NCBI RefSeq assembly: GCF_039851965.1
Contig: NZ_CP156674.1
Location: forward strand, 2,790,001-2,854,000
DNA length: 64,000 bases
Source of the DNA: Pseudalkalibacillus hwajinpoensis
Lineage (GTDB): Bacteria > Bacillota > Bacilli > Bacillales > Guptibacillaceae
Direction: 5' to 3'
The notes beneath the pieces are model-generated. The model was given only the letters and a program-made list of their open reading frames with translations. It was not told the DNA's origin and searched no databases. Each line of letters starts with the position of its first letter. Position 1 is the stretch's first letter. This document shows, one piece after another, positions 15,258 through 23,904 of this stretch. The position numbers were made by a program, and so were the translations under genes.

Positions 15258-16937
15258 ATGACAGGATACTATGAACGTTTTGTAGCTAATCATCCTTATA
15301 CTGGTATAAGACTTCACACAAAGGGCTGGGAGCAAGAGGCAGCACTGCGAATGCTATTGAATAATCTTCATGAGGAAGTTGCTGAACGACCTGAGGACCT
15401 CGTTGTCTATGGGGGAATTGGAAAAGCAGCACGCAACTGGCAGGCTTTTGGGGCCATTATTGATTCTCTTAAAAGGTTAGAGTCAGATGAAACTCTTCTT
15501 ATTCAATCTGGTAAGCCAGTTGCCATTTTTCGTACACATACGCAGGCGCCAAGAGTCCTGCTTGCAAATTCCAATCTTGTTCCATCAAAAGCAAATTGGG
15601 AGCACTTTCATGAACTGGATCGAAAAGGCTTAATGATGTACGGACAGATGACAGCAGGAAGCTGGATCTATATTGGGAGTCAGGGAATCGTTCAGGGAAC
15701 GTATGAAACATTTGCTGAATGTGCAAGGCAGCATTTCAAGGGGAGTTTAAAAGGAACATTAACTGTCACGGCTGGACTTGGAGGGATGGGGGGCGCACAG
15801 CCCCTTGCAGTATCACTGAATGAAGGGGTAAGTCTATGTATTGAAGCTGAACCGGCCAGAATTCAAAAACGAATTGAGACGGGCTATCTCGATAAAATGA
15901 TTGAAAATCTTGATGAAGCGATTGCGGAAGCAGAAAAGGCAAAGGCTTCTGGATCTGCATTGTCAATTGGTGTTCCAGGAAATGCTGCGCTCCTACTTCC
16001 TGAACTTGTGAAAAAGGGCGTGATACCGGAAATTGTAACAGATCAAACCTCCGCACATGATCCACTAAATGGCTACATTCCATCGGGCTTTTCTGTAGAA
16101 GAAGCAAAGCGATTAAGGGAGGTTTCCCCGGATGAATATCGCAAGCGTGCTAATGAAAGCATCGCTATTCATGTTAGGGCGATGCTTGATTTACAACGAA
16201 AAGGGACAATCGCTTTTGATTATGGCAATAACATACGTCAGGTTGCGTTTGACGAAGGAGTGGCGGAGGCTTTTTCAATCAAAGGCTTTGTGCCAGAATA
16301 CATTCGTCCACAGTTTTGTGAAGGCAAAGGACCTTTTCGCTGGGTAGCTTTATCAGGAGATGTAGAAGACATTCGGAAGGTTGACGAACGGTTACTCGTT
16401 GAATTCAACGATAATAAAGACCTTTGTAAATGGATTAAGATGGCTCAGAAAAGAATTGCTTTTCAGGGTCTTCCTGCAAGAATTTGCTGGCTCGGTTATG
16501 GAGAACGGGCGAGATTTGGAAAAATGATCAATGATATGGTCGCTTCAGGTGAGTTAACCGCTCCGATTGTGATTGGAAGGGATCACCTTGATGCGGGGTC
16601 AGTCGCTTCACCAAACAGAGAAACGGAGAGCATGCGCGATGGTAGCGATGCTATAGCCGATTGGCCAATATTAAATGCCCTGATTAATGCTGTAGGTGGA
16701 GCAAGCTGGGTTTCTTTCCATCATGGTGGTGGTGTAGGGATGGGTTATTCACTCCATGCAGGCATGGTGATTGTAGCGGATGGAACGAAAACAGCAGAGG
16801 TGAGGCTAAATCGTGTCTTAACGACTGACCCTGGTTTAGGGGTTGTAAGACATGCAGATGCAGGTTATCCAAAAGCCATTACCTTCGCAAAGGAGCATGG
16901 GATTGAAATGCCGTCGCTCGGTCAGGAGGGAGTCTGA
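15258..16937 (+). CDS. hutU: Urocanate hydratase
   Basis: A 559-residue urocanase, the second step of histidine breakdown (urocanate to imidazolonepropionate, with tightly bound NAD). Signature segments are LHTKGWEQEAALRMLLNNL, VYGGIGKAARNW, the NAD-binding TAGLGGMGGAQPLAV, and HHGGGVGMGYSLHAG. The ATG at 15258 is chosen because AAGAGGTG lies 5 nt upstream; an in-frame ATG at 15222 has no ribosome binding site. First gene of hutU-hutI-hutG; its stop overlaps the hutI start by one base. The histidine ammonia-lyase gene hutH is not in the window. Confidence 0.95.
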   Translation: MTGYYERFVANHPYTGIRLHTKGWEQEAALRMLLNNLHEEVAERPEDLVVYGGIGKAARNWQAFGAIIDSLKRLESDETLLIQSGKPVAIFRTHTQAPRVLLANSNLVPSKANWEHFHELDRKGLMMYGQMTAGSWIYIGSQGIVQGTYETFAECARQHFKGSLKGTLTVTAGLGGMGGAQPLAVSLNEGVSLCIEAEPARIQKRIETGYLDKMIENLDEAIAEAEKAKASGSALSIGVPGNAALLLPELVKKGVIPEIVTDQTSAHDPLNGYIPSGFSVEEAKRLREVSPDEYRKRANESIAIHVRAMLDLQRKGTIAFDYGNNIRQVAFDEGVAEAFSIKGFVPEYIRPQFCEGKGPFRWVALSGDVEDIRKVDERLLVEFNDNKDLCKWIKMAQKRIAFQGLPARICWLGYGERARFGKMINDMVASGELTAPIVIGRDHLDAGSVASPNRETESMRDGSDAIADWPILNALINAVGGASWVSFHHGGGVGMGYSLHAGMVIVADGTKTAEVRLNRVLTTDPGLGVVRHADAGYPKAITFAKEHGIEMPSLGQEGV

Positions 16938-18196
16938 TGGATCAACCTCTTTTTATTCGAGACGCCAATGAGCTTATCACGTTAAAGGGGCATTCAGTCA
17001 AGCCTCTTATAAGGCCAGATGAATCAGATCTCTCCATTATAAGAAATGGGAGCCTTCTTATTAAAGAAGGCAAGATTGTAGCAGTAGGAAAAACTGCTGA
17101 GCTTGAATCAATCTATCCGGGTCTAATCAGTGAAGCAGAAGTGATTGATGCGAGCGGTTCACTTGTAACACCAGGTTTCGTAGACCCGCATACACACCTT
17201 GTTTTTGCTGGTTCAAGAGAGCGAGAATTTGCGATGAGGTTAAAAGGTGCTTCTTACATGGATATCATGAACGCTGGTGGCGGGATCTATGCAACGACTG
17301 AGCAAACGAACAAAGCTTCCTTTGACGAGCTATATGATCAGAGTCTGACACGTCTTGATCGTTTAATTAAACAGGGTGTAACAACAGTTGAGGCGAAAAG
17401 TGGGTATGGACTTAATCTTGAAACAGAGAAAAAGCAGCTTGAGGTAGCTAAAGAGTTAAACCGTAGCCATGCTATTGATGTCGTTAGTACATTTATGGGC
17501 GCACACGCTGTACCTGCACCTTACAAGAAAACTCCAGATGAGTATGTGGCCTATCTAATCGAAGCCGTTATTCCTATAATTGCTAAAGAATCCTTAGCGG
17601 AATTTAATGACGTCTTTTGTGAGAAAGGCGTTTTCACAGTCGATCAATCACGGAAAATTCTACATGCAGGAAAACGCTACGGACTTTTACCTAAAATTCA
17701 TGCAGATGAACTGGAGGCGTTTGGAGGTGCGGAGCTAGCAGCAGAGGTTGGGGCTGTTTCGGCAGATCACTTACTATGCGCATCAGAAGCTGGAACGAGC
17801 CAAATGGCAGCAGCAGGTGTTGTAGCTGTATTACTTCCGGGAACAGCTTTTTTCTTGCAAAAGAAGATGGCAAAGGGAAGAATGATGATTGATCGGGGTG
17901 TACCGGTGGCGCTTTCTACTGATTGTAACCCGGGATCCTCACCAACTGTCTCGACCTCACTTATGATGAATTTTGGCTGCTTGATGATGAAGATGACACC
18001 TTCTGAAGTGATGGCAGCTGTTACGATTAATGCTGCCCATGCGATTAAAAGGGGCAGTAGTATTGGAAGTCTCGAGGTTGGGAAAAAAGCAGATTTACTT
18101 ATTTTTTCCGTGCCCACCCATCATCATCTTCACTACCATTTTGGAGAAAATCATATTGATAAGGTGATAAAAAACGGCCATATTATTATGGAGTAG
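16937..18196 (+). CDS. hutI: Imidazolonepropionase
   Basis: A 419-residue amidohydrolase-superfamily enzyme that opens imidazolonepropionate to formiminoglutamate. Visible features are the metal-binding HxH motif in FVDPHTHLVFAGSRE, VEAKSGYGLN, FMGAHAVP, the HADEL motif and STDCNPGSSP with the metal-binding aspartate. Length matches the family. AGGAGGG precedes the ATG at 16937, which overlaps the hutU stop, so the two are translationally coupled. Confidence 0.95.
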   Translation: MDQPLFIRDANELITLKGHSVKPLIRPDESDLSIIRNGSLLIKEGKIVAVGKTAELESIYPGLISEAEVIDASGSLVTPGFVDPHTHLVFAGSREREFAMRLKGASYMDIMNAGGGIYATTEQTNKASFDELYDQSLTRLDRLIKQGVTTVEAKSGYGLNLETEKKQLEVAKELNRSHAIDVVSTFMGAHAVPAPYKKTPDEYVAYLIEAVIPIIAKESLAEFNDVFCEKGVFTVDQSRKILHAGKRYGLLPKIHADELEAFGGAELAAEVGAVSADHLLCASEAGTSQMAAAGVVAVLLPGTAFFLQKKMAKGRMMIDRGVPVALSTDCNPGSSPTVSTSLMMNFGCLMMKMTPSEVMAAVTINAAHAIKRGSSIGSLEVGKKADLLIFSVPTHHHLHYHFGENHIDKVIKNGHIIME

Positions 18197-18207
18197 GGGA
18201 GGATTGT

Positions 18208-19215
18208 ATGAGCACATACCCTTATCCGATGCTTGAAAGGCCATTTGTTGAGTTTCGGAAAGCCGAAGGAAAACCCTTTCGAAATGTAAGCGAATGGATT
18301 CAAACCCTTCCACCTTCAGGGGAATATCGCTTTGAAAATTACGATGCCGTTATTCTTGGAATTCCCTTATCACGCTCTTCCATCAGTGCTTCAGCAGCCA
18401 GTGAAGCGCCGAATGCTTTAAGAAGCGCTTGGAAGTACTTCTCCACATACCACATCGAAGCGGATGTTGAACTGAATGGGATGGGAATCCTTGATATTGG
18501 CGATGTTAAACAGTCAATCACGGATATTGCCGCTTCTTATAAGGCGATTCGTGAAGTCATGTATGCGATGAGAATGAACCATCCCCACACCCTTCCAATC
18601 TGCCTGGGAGGGGATCACTCTGTTACCGCCCGACTAGTTCAAGGCTGGAAGAAGGCACATCCAGAGCAAACAATTGGCTTGTTACAGTTTGACACTCATT
18701 TCGATTTGCGATCCCTTGATGAGGGACCAACGAACGGAACGCCTATGCGACTTCTGATTGAAGAAGGCATTGTGAAAGGAGAGCATATCCATACGCTTGG
18801 AGTACACGGTTTTTTCAACAGCCAGGCGCTGAAACACTATGCTGATCAGTCCGGTGTGACCTATAAAACGATGACGCAAATGAGAAAGTATGGGATTTCT
18901 AGAACGGTTAAAGAGTCCCTTGATGCCTTAAGTGAGGACGTAGATATTATATATGTCACGGTAGATATGGATGTTCTTGATGTTGCTTTTGCCCCTGGCG
19001 CACCAGCTGCAACGCCTGGCGGGATGCGAACAGATGAGCTTTTTGAGGCCGTTTTTTTAGCTGGTCAGGCAAGTAAGGCAGCTTCCATGGATATTGTATG
19101 TCTTGACCCAAGATTAGACGTTAGAGAAGCCACTATAAAAGCCGGCGTCCATGTCATGCTTTGCTTCCTCTCAGGATACTGGGATCGTAAACAGAAAGAA
19201 ATGAGCATTGACTAA
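18208..19215 (+). CDS. hutG: Formimidoylglutamase
   Basis: A 335-residue arginase/agmatinase-family hydrolase that would split formiminoglutamate into glutamate and formamide. The manganese ligands are visible in GGDHS, FDTHFDLR (DTHFD in place of the more usual DAHxD) and VDMDVLDVAFAPG. Position as the third hut gene supports the HutG assignment over agmatinase. The ATG at 18208 follows GGGGAGG, 11 nt after hutI. The terminator stem overlaps its last codons. Confidence 0.9.
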   Translation: MSTYPYPMLERPFVEFRKAEGKPFRNVSEWIQTLPPSGEYRFENYDAVILGIPLSRSSISASAASEAPNALRSAWKYFSTYHIEADVELNGMGILDIGDVKQSITDIAASYKAIREVMYAMRMNHPHTLPICLGGDHSVTARLVQGWKKAHPEQTIGLLQFDTHFDLRSLDEGPTNGTPMRLLIEEGIVKGEHIHTLGVHGFFNSQALKHYADQSGVTYKTMTQMRKYGISRTVKESLDALSEDVDIIYVTVDMDVLDVAFAPGAPAATPGGMRTDELFEAVFLAGQASKAASMDIVCLDPRLDVREATIKAGVHVMLCFLSGYWDRKQKEMSID

Positions 19216-19243
19216 AATGTTCATTTCTTTCTGTTTCTTTTTG
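19189..19243 (+). terminator. Long-stem terminator overlapping the hutG stop codon
   Basis: A perfect 16-bp inverted repeat (AAACAGAAAGAAATGA and its complement) with a 16-nt loop that contains the stop codon, followed by CTTTTTG. The hut operon ends here. Confidence 0.8.
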
Positions 19244-19333
19244 TATCCCTTATCAGTGATATAGGAACGTTTTACACTCTCATAAAGAAATCATATGTGA
19301 GGAACACTAAAGCGAAACGAAAGGAGGTTGTTT

Positions 19334-19468
19334 ATGAAAAAGCGCAAAGCTCAACCAAATGCTGCTATAACAAACAATCAAACACCTGTTGAAAGCTTGC
19401 CGAATCCCGAAGCTGAGTACAAGAGAAGCAAGCATAAACAGGTTACTGCACCTAAATATGAAGGATAA
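19334..19468 (+). CDS. Small basic hydrophilic protein, 44 aa
   Basis: A 44-residue frame beginning MKKRKAQPNAAITN, with a near-perfect AAAGGAGG ribosome binding site 7 nt before the ATG. It is hydrophilic, proline/asparagine-rich and basic, with EYKRSKHKQ near the end. The size and composition resemble minor small acid-soluble spore proteins of Bacillaceae, but I cannot match it to a named one. It lies just after hut and converges on the 45-aa peptide gene. Confidence 0.6.
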   Translation: MKKRKAQPNAAITNNQTPVESLPNPEAEYKRSKHKQVTAPKYEG

Positions 19469-19479
19469 CGCCTCACTGT

Positions 19480-19617
19480 TTAAATTCCCTTATTAGAAAC
19501 AATCGCAATTAGTACTCCGAGTAATATAGATAGTAAAGGAATCGCTATGAGAAGTAGCTTTTCCTTTCGTTTTTTTAGAAAATGGATTTCTTCTGGTGTT
19601 TTCCAGTTTTTGTTCAT
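19480..19617 (-). CDS. 45-aa single-span membrane peptide, paralogue of 14794-14931
   Basis: A 45-residue frame with GAGGTGG 6 nt before the ATG. It opens MNKNWKTPEEIHFLKKRKEK and then has one hydrophobic helix, matching the riboswitch-controlled peptide at 14794-14931 in length, in the W-x-TPEEI motif and in the basic KxRKEKL stop before the helix. No GEMM element is recognisable upstream, so the two paralogues seem to be controlled differently. The pair flanks the hut operon, both on the opposite strand. The function is unknown. Confidence 0.75.
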   Translation of the reverse strand: MNKNWKTPEEIHFLKKRKEKLLLIAIPLLSILLGVLIAIVSNKGI

Positions 19618-19804
19618 TTCATTCCACCTCGTTTACCTGCATGGTTCGCAATGTAGGCATTTTAATCGTGTTATGCTTATTATCGGTTAAATGGAACGAA
19701 AAAGTTAGTCGTTTTTGTCGAATCATGTTAAATAATCTTTATGCCACAGACTTATTCAATAAAATGGTAATTAATTATGTCAAATTTCATAGGAGAGTGG
19801 AAGA

Positions 19805-20260
19805 TTGCCTGTTATTTATCTCGAAACATTGATTGATGCTCCGATTGAAACATGCTTCAACCTCGCAAGAAATGTTGAGGCACACGTGAAAAGTACTGAA
19901 CAAACGCATGAACGAGCCGTGGACGGTGTAACGGAAGGACTTCTTGAAAATGGAGATCAAGTGACCTGGGAAGCTGTTCATTTTGGAATCAAACAGAAAT
20001 TAACAGCTCAAATCACTGCTATGCATGAGCCAGATTGGTTTATAGATGAAATGGTTTCAGGCGCTTTTAAATCATTTGTTCATACACACAGGTTTGAGCA
20101 AATCGAGCATGTGACATTGATGGTTGATCAATTTATCTATCGATCTCCACTTGGGTTAGTAGGCTCACTTGCTGATGCGCTATTTTTGAAAAAATACATG
20201 AGGAAGTTACTTGAAGAACGTGCGCGTCAATTAAAAATCATGGCTGAAACAGCTGAATAA
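19805..20260 (+). CDS. SRPBCC-fold protein (polyketide cyclase-like)
   Basis: A 151-residue single-domain protein of the SRPBCC/START-like superfamily (COG4276 type). It starts PVIYLETLIDAPIETCFNLA, the usual first strand and helix, and ends with a long amphipathic helix (LKKYMRKLLEERARQLK). These folds bind hydrophobic ligands; the ligand here is unknown. A TTG start at 19805 is supported by AGGAGAG upstream. The next gene follows 45 nt later and may be co-transcribed. Confidence 0.8.
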   Translation: MPVIYLETLIDAPIETCFNLARNVEAHVKSTEQTHERAVDGVTEGLLENGDQVTWEAVHFGIKQKLTAQITAMHEPDWFIDEMVSGAFKSFVHTHRFEQIEHVTLMVDQFIYRSPLGLVGSLADALFLKKYMRKLLEERARQLKIMAETAE

Positions 20261-20305
20261 CATGTTTTCTTTAAGGCTATACTTGCCCTGAGAGGAGCAG
20301 GGATC

Positions 20306-20794
20306 ATGATTGCTTATGTATCGAAAACAGCTATGTTAGCACTGGCGTTGGCGTGGTTTTTCTTCGGACTAATGCTGTCATCCATAGCTGTATTGACTCT
20401 GGTCGGAGTGGATCCATCATCTCATTTCGAAGGTGTGGTTTCCTCTTATCTAAAGTCGAAAGAAATTCATTATGGACCGTTAACTCTTAGTATTGCTACC
20501 AATGGAGAAGCCGGAGTTACTTACTTTATAATTAGAAAGCTTGGTCACTTTTTTGTTTATAGTTTCGTTTCGATTGTCTTAATGTCCTTATTACATATGA
20601 AACCACTAGTCTTAAAACCCTTCCTCATTGTTCTTGTAACGTGTGTTTTGGGTGTGATGGATGAATTCATTCAGGCATTTCTGCCATCTCGAACGGCACT
20701 CATGATGGATGTTTTCGTAGATACGGCAGGAGGAGTGCATGGCGTTTTACTATATCTTTCATGGCAACTATGTCGCAAATGGAAAGCTCTCTGA
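20306..20794 (+). CDS. VanZ-like membrane protein
   Basis: A 162-residue VanZ-family protein with about four membrane helices, the second in this window. Family blocks are RKLGHFFVYSFVS and DEFIQAFLPSRTALMMDVFVDT. GAGAGGAG precedes the ATG at 20306. The role is unknown; it may affect glycopeptide or lipid-carrier susceptibility as VanZ does. A terminator hairpin overlaps the last codons. Confidence 0.82.
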   Translation: MIAYVSKTAMLALALAWFFFGLMLSSIAVLTLVGVDPSSHFEGVVSSYLKSKEIHYGPLTLSIATNGEAGVTYFIIRKLGHFFVYSFVSIVLMSLLHMKPLVLKPFLIVLVTCVLGVMDEFIQAFLPSRTALMMDVFVDTAGGVHGVLLYLSWQLCRKWKAL

Positions 20795-20808
20795 TTGGAG
20801 GGCTTTTT
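20783..20808 (+). terminator. Intrinsic terminator overlapping the VanZ-like stop
   Basis: AAGCTCTC and GAGGGCTT pair (one G-U) around a TGATTG loop, followed by five T residues. Confidence 0.65.
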
Positions 20809-21015
20809 GTGTTGGAATAATGCAATTGAAAAACTTTTATAGTTAAAATAACCTATTGATCTTTTCCATTCGACATGTTTCATGGGTCTTCTATGTTATT
20901 TTTGTAAGATTTGTAATATGATTGATATTTTAATGGCAAATTTATGCTAAAGTGTTAAAAAGGGAGAAAATCTCTAGTTTTTCATATCATAATAAATCTC
21001 AGGGGGAAAAAGGGT

Positions 21016-23253
21016 TTGAAAATTCTCACGTCACTTTTGGTTGGCATTTTAGCATTTTCTTTGTCGATGAACGGCGTACAGGCAGCAGGGGAGACGGTTT
21101 CTGTTAAACTTGTAAACTACATTAAAGATAACTCGATGCTGGCATTTAACGTGTATGGCAGTTATCAAATTGAGGGAAGCGACATTGTACTCGAAAGCGA
21201 TCGATTAAATGAGTACAGCGTTAAGGCAGAAGCAGGCAATGTGGTTCTTTACAGAGGAAGCTTGCAACTAAAGAATTTTGGATCATCTATGAAGCTTGTC
21301 CCAACCATAACGAATGCCATGGACAGCTTTGTGGAACTTGGGGAAAAAAGGTATCTAGGCGAAATGGAATTTGTAGTCGAAGGCAAGTACATTCGCCCAA
21401 TTAATACACTCTCAATGGAGGAGTATTTAAAGGGTGTCGTTCCAAGTGAGATGCCTGCTTCATGGGGGTACGAAGGTGGAATGGAAGCCTTAAAAGCCCA
21501 GTCGATCGCAGCAAGAACTTTTGCTATTCCACGAAAAGACAAGTTGACAGATAGTCAATCGAGTCAGGTCTACAAAGGATATGACTGGGAAAAAACAACG
21601 AATGAAGCGATTGATGCGACAGCTGGAAAAACCTTGAAGAGCAATGGCTCATACATAGGGGCATTCTATTCTTCTACTAACGGTGGTATGGTCATGTCGA
21701 ATACGAATTCCTGGGGAAGCAGATTATTACCTTATTTACAGACAAAAGCTGATCCGTATGATGAAAAAATAGTGACGAGATATGACTCATGGAGTTATAC
21801 ACTGGGCAAAAAGCAAATTGAGACGAGCCAGCTTGATTTGAAGAAACCTGAATCCTGGTGGAATAGCGTTAGTGAACTAAGTGCTGATGCAACGGAAATC
21901 AAGAATATGAAATCATGGCTGACATCAAAGGGGAAAATCCAGTCAACAGATGAAATCAAAATCACTGAGATTTCAAATGTGTCATTCACCCTGCCACCAT
22001 TTACATCTGATGAAGTGTTGAAGGGCAGTATGACGATTACCTATTTTCTCAAAAACAAAGATGGATTTGTATTGAATGCAGATGGAATCTTAAAGAATCA
22101 TACAATGAAAATTGAAGACACTTCCTATAATATTCGATTCATGATTGGAACGACGATTATGAAGAGCCCTTATATTAAGAGCATTGAAACCAAAGGTGAC
22201 TCAATTGTCGTATCAGGAAGTGGATATGGCCATGGAATTGGAATGAGTCAGTACGGAGCATATCAGCAATCGAAAGACGGCCGTACATTTAATGAAATTC
22301 TATCATTCTATTATCCTGAAACAGACTTAGTAACAGAGTCAAGTTCAATTCAAGTACCGAAACGCCTTGCAGGAAATAATCGCTATGAAACAAGCGTTGA
22401 AATTTCGAAAGAAGGATGGAAACAATCTTCTGATGTTGTCGTTATTGGAAGAGGAGATTTATCAGTGGATGCTCTTACAGGTAGTGTTCTTGCGAAAAAG
22501 CACAATGCCCCATTATTATTAACGGAAAGTGATGCGCTTCCGGCTCTAGTCGAGGCTGAATTAGATCGTTTAAAACCAGAAAAAGTTTATATCCTTGGAG
22601 GACAAGCAGCCATTTCTGAAACAGTAGAAAAGCAGCTTGCTTCGAAAGGATATCTTGCTGATATTGAACGTATTAGTGGAGGTAATCGCTATGAAACGTC
22701 AGTAGCTGTTGCAAATGAGGTTGGGAACAGCAATGAGATCATCGTAACGACCGGAGATGATCAGTCACCAGATGCTCTTTCCATTGCTCCTTATGCAGCG
22801 TCGAAACAAATTCCAATATTATTAACCTCAGCAGCAAAATTAAGTGAAGAAGCGAAGGTGTACATGAATGCAGCTAAACCGGTAAAGGCAACCATTATCG
22901 GAGGGGACAATGCGGTATCACCTGCTGTTCAGGAAGAAATAGGTCAAGTATCAACGGTTAAGCGTGTGGCAGGAAATAACCGTTACGAAACAAGTGTCAA
23001 AATTGCTGAAACGTTTGATTTTGAGAACGTCAGTGTATTCTTTGCAAATGGAGATATCTTTATTGACGCACTTCCAGGCTCCCCGTTTGCAGCTGCAATG
23101 GGTGCCCCAGTCATCTTAATGAAACAGGACGGCCTTACAAAGGAAGTAGAGGATTATTTAAACTCTTCCATTAGCCGTGAATATTATCTCCTTGGTGGAG
23201 AAGCAGCTATTAGTAAACCAGTTGAAGATCGAATAAATAAATTGGCTAAATAG
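21016..23253 (+). CDS. SpoIID/LytB-domain wall protein with CWB2 repeats
   Basis: A 745-residue exported protein. A signal peptide ends near VQAAGE (residue about 25). A SpoIID/LytB domain follows, with TLSMEEYLKGVVPSEMP, EALKAQSIAARTFA and SGYGHGIGMSQYGA. Three C-terminal cell-wall-binding type 2 repeats begin at KRLAGNNRYETSV, ERISGGNRYETSV and KRVAGNNRYETSV (from about residue 451). SpoIID-fold enzymes cut glycan strands lacking side peptides; B. subtilis LytB, with a similar makeup, boosts the amidase LytC. Here the order is catalytic domain first, CWB2 last. A TTG start at 21016 has AGGGGG about 9 nt upstream. Monocistronic with a strong terminator. Confidence 0.9.
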   Translation: MKILTSLLVGILAFSLSMNGVQAAGETVSVKLVNYIKDNSMLAFNVYGSYQIEGSDIVLESDRLNEYSVKAEAGNVVLYRGSLQLKNFGSSMKLVPTITNAMDSFVELGEKRYLGEMEFVVEGKYIRPINTLSMEEYLKGVVPSEMPASWGYEGGMEALKAQSIAARTFAIPRKDKLTDSQSSQVYKGYDWEKTTNEAIDATAGKTLKSNGSYIGAFYSSTNGGMVMSNTNSWGSRLLPYLQTKADPYDEKIVTRYDSWSYTLGKKQIETSQLDLKKPESWWNSVSELSADATEIKNMKSWLTSKGKIQSTDEIKITEISNVSFTLPPFTSDEVLKGSMTITYFLKNKDGFVLNADGILKNHTMKIEDTSYNIRFMIGTTIMKSPYIKSIETKGDSIVVSGSGYGHGIGMSQYGAYQQSKDGRTFNEILSFYYPETDLVTESSSIQVPKRLAGNNRYETSVEISKEGWKQSSDVVVIGRGDLSVDALTGSVLAKKHNAPLLLTESDALPALVEAELDRLKPEKVYILGGQAAISETVEKQLASKGYLADIERISGGNRYETSVAVANEVGNSNEIIVTTGDDQSPDALSIAPYAASKQIPILLTSAAKLSEEAKVYMNAAKPVKATIIGGDNAVSPAVQEEIGQVSTVKRVAGNNRYETSVKIAETFDFENVSVFFANGDIFIDALPGSPFAAAMGAPVILMKQDGLTKEVEDYLNSSISREYYLLGGEAAISKPVEDRINKLAK

Positions 23254-23257
23254 TTAG

Positions 23258-23293
23258 GAAAAACAGCCCACTATTATGGTGGGCTGTTTTTTA
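23258..23293 (+). terminator. Strong intrinsic terminator
   Basis: AAAACAGCCCAC and GTGGGCTGTTTT form a perfect 12-bp stem with a 7-nt loop and a T tail. Confidence 0.9.
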
Positions 23294-23421
23294 TGGTATT
23301 CTATTAGAAATAGGCTCTTGTTAGAAAGGGTGACAGGTGTATCACTGTGCCAGGTATAGTTTTAACCCATTTAAACTAAACCAGCCAGAAATATCATTTT
23401 TACTCAAAAGGATGTGATGCA

Positions 23422-23703
23422 ATGCACAAGGAAATTGAAATCCTATGCGATGCTCTACAAACATATTGGAATGAGCATCCTGAAAAGAATCTAGGACACT
23501 TATTAAATGATTTGCATGATAAATATGAAAATCGTGATAAATTCACAGAAACAGAAGATCAGAATTGGCTTCACTGGATGCTTGAAAACAGCAGTCAAAG
23601 AGATCTTATTGAAAAGAAATATCGTAATGAGTCACAGATTAGAGATCTTGAGAAAAGTATTCGTCCCGAGTTGATTGATGTTATTAGGAAATTCGTAGAT
23701 TAA
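23422..23703 (+). CDS. Small acidic protein, unknown
   Basis: A 93-residue, mostly helical, soluble protein. The stretch LQTYWNEHPEKNLGHLLNDL faintly recalls the YihD (DUF1040) family, whose members open with a W, P, NL and L pattern of similar spacing, but the rest does not convince me. GGATGTGATG precedes the ATG at 23422, so the ribosome binding site is modest. It stands alone between two terminators. Confidence 0.6.
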   Translation: MHKEIEILCDALQTYWNEHPEKNLGHLLNDLHDKYENRDKFTETEDQNWLHWMLENSSQRDLIEKKYRNESQIRDLEKSIRPELIDVIRKFVD

Positions 23704-23706
23704 TAA

Positions 23707-23744
23707 AAGGAGGCGGCCTCAAAATGAGGCCGCCTCCTGTTTTC
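23707..23744 (+). terminator. Strong intrinsic terminator
   Basis: AGGAGGCGGCCTCA and TGAGGCCGCCTCCT form a 14-bp GC-rich stem with a short loop and a TGTTTT tail. Confidence 0.9.
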
Positions 23745-23904
23745 CTTATAATCAAAAGGGGGGATTAAAGGGATTACTTAATGTTTCGGTTTAACGCTTT
23801 ACTCCTTGGGGGTGGATAAGGATGACGGTGTAAAATTGTAAATGAATCGATTTTTCTGGTAAATTTAAGGTGAAAAGTCAATACATAGAGAGGGGAATAT
23901 TTAG

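Noticed and set aside
19500..19800. A second cyclic-di-GMP riboswitch before the paralogous 45-aa peptide
   Set aside because: I read the minus strand for GGCAAA, GCAAAGC and the GCCAG block and did not find them; only a weak hairpin is present.
19596..19832. Plus-strand 78-codon frame across the hut-distal gap
   Set aside because: It overlaps the ribosome binding site of the 45-aa minus-strand gene and the start of the SRPBCC gene, and has no ribosome binding site or family resemblance.
23320..23370. GTGACAGGTG...CACTGTGCCAGG segment as another repeat family
   Set aside because: It recalls short GACAGG hairpin repeats of some Bacillus genomes, but is too short and imperfect, with no second copy in the window.
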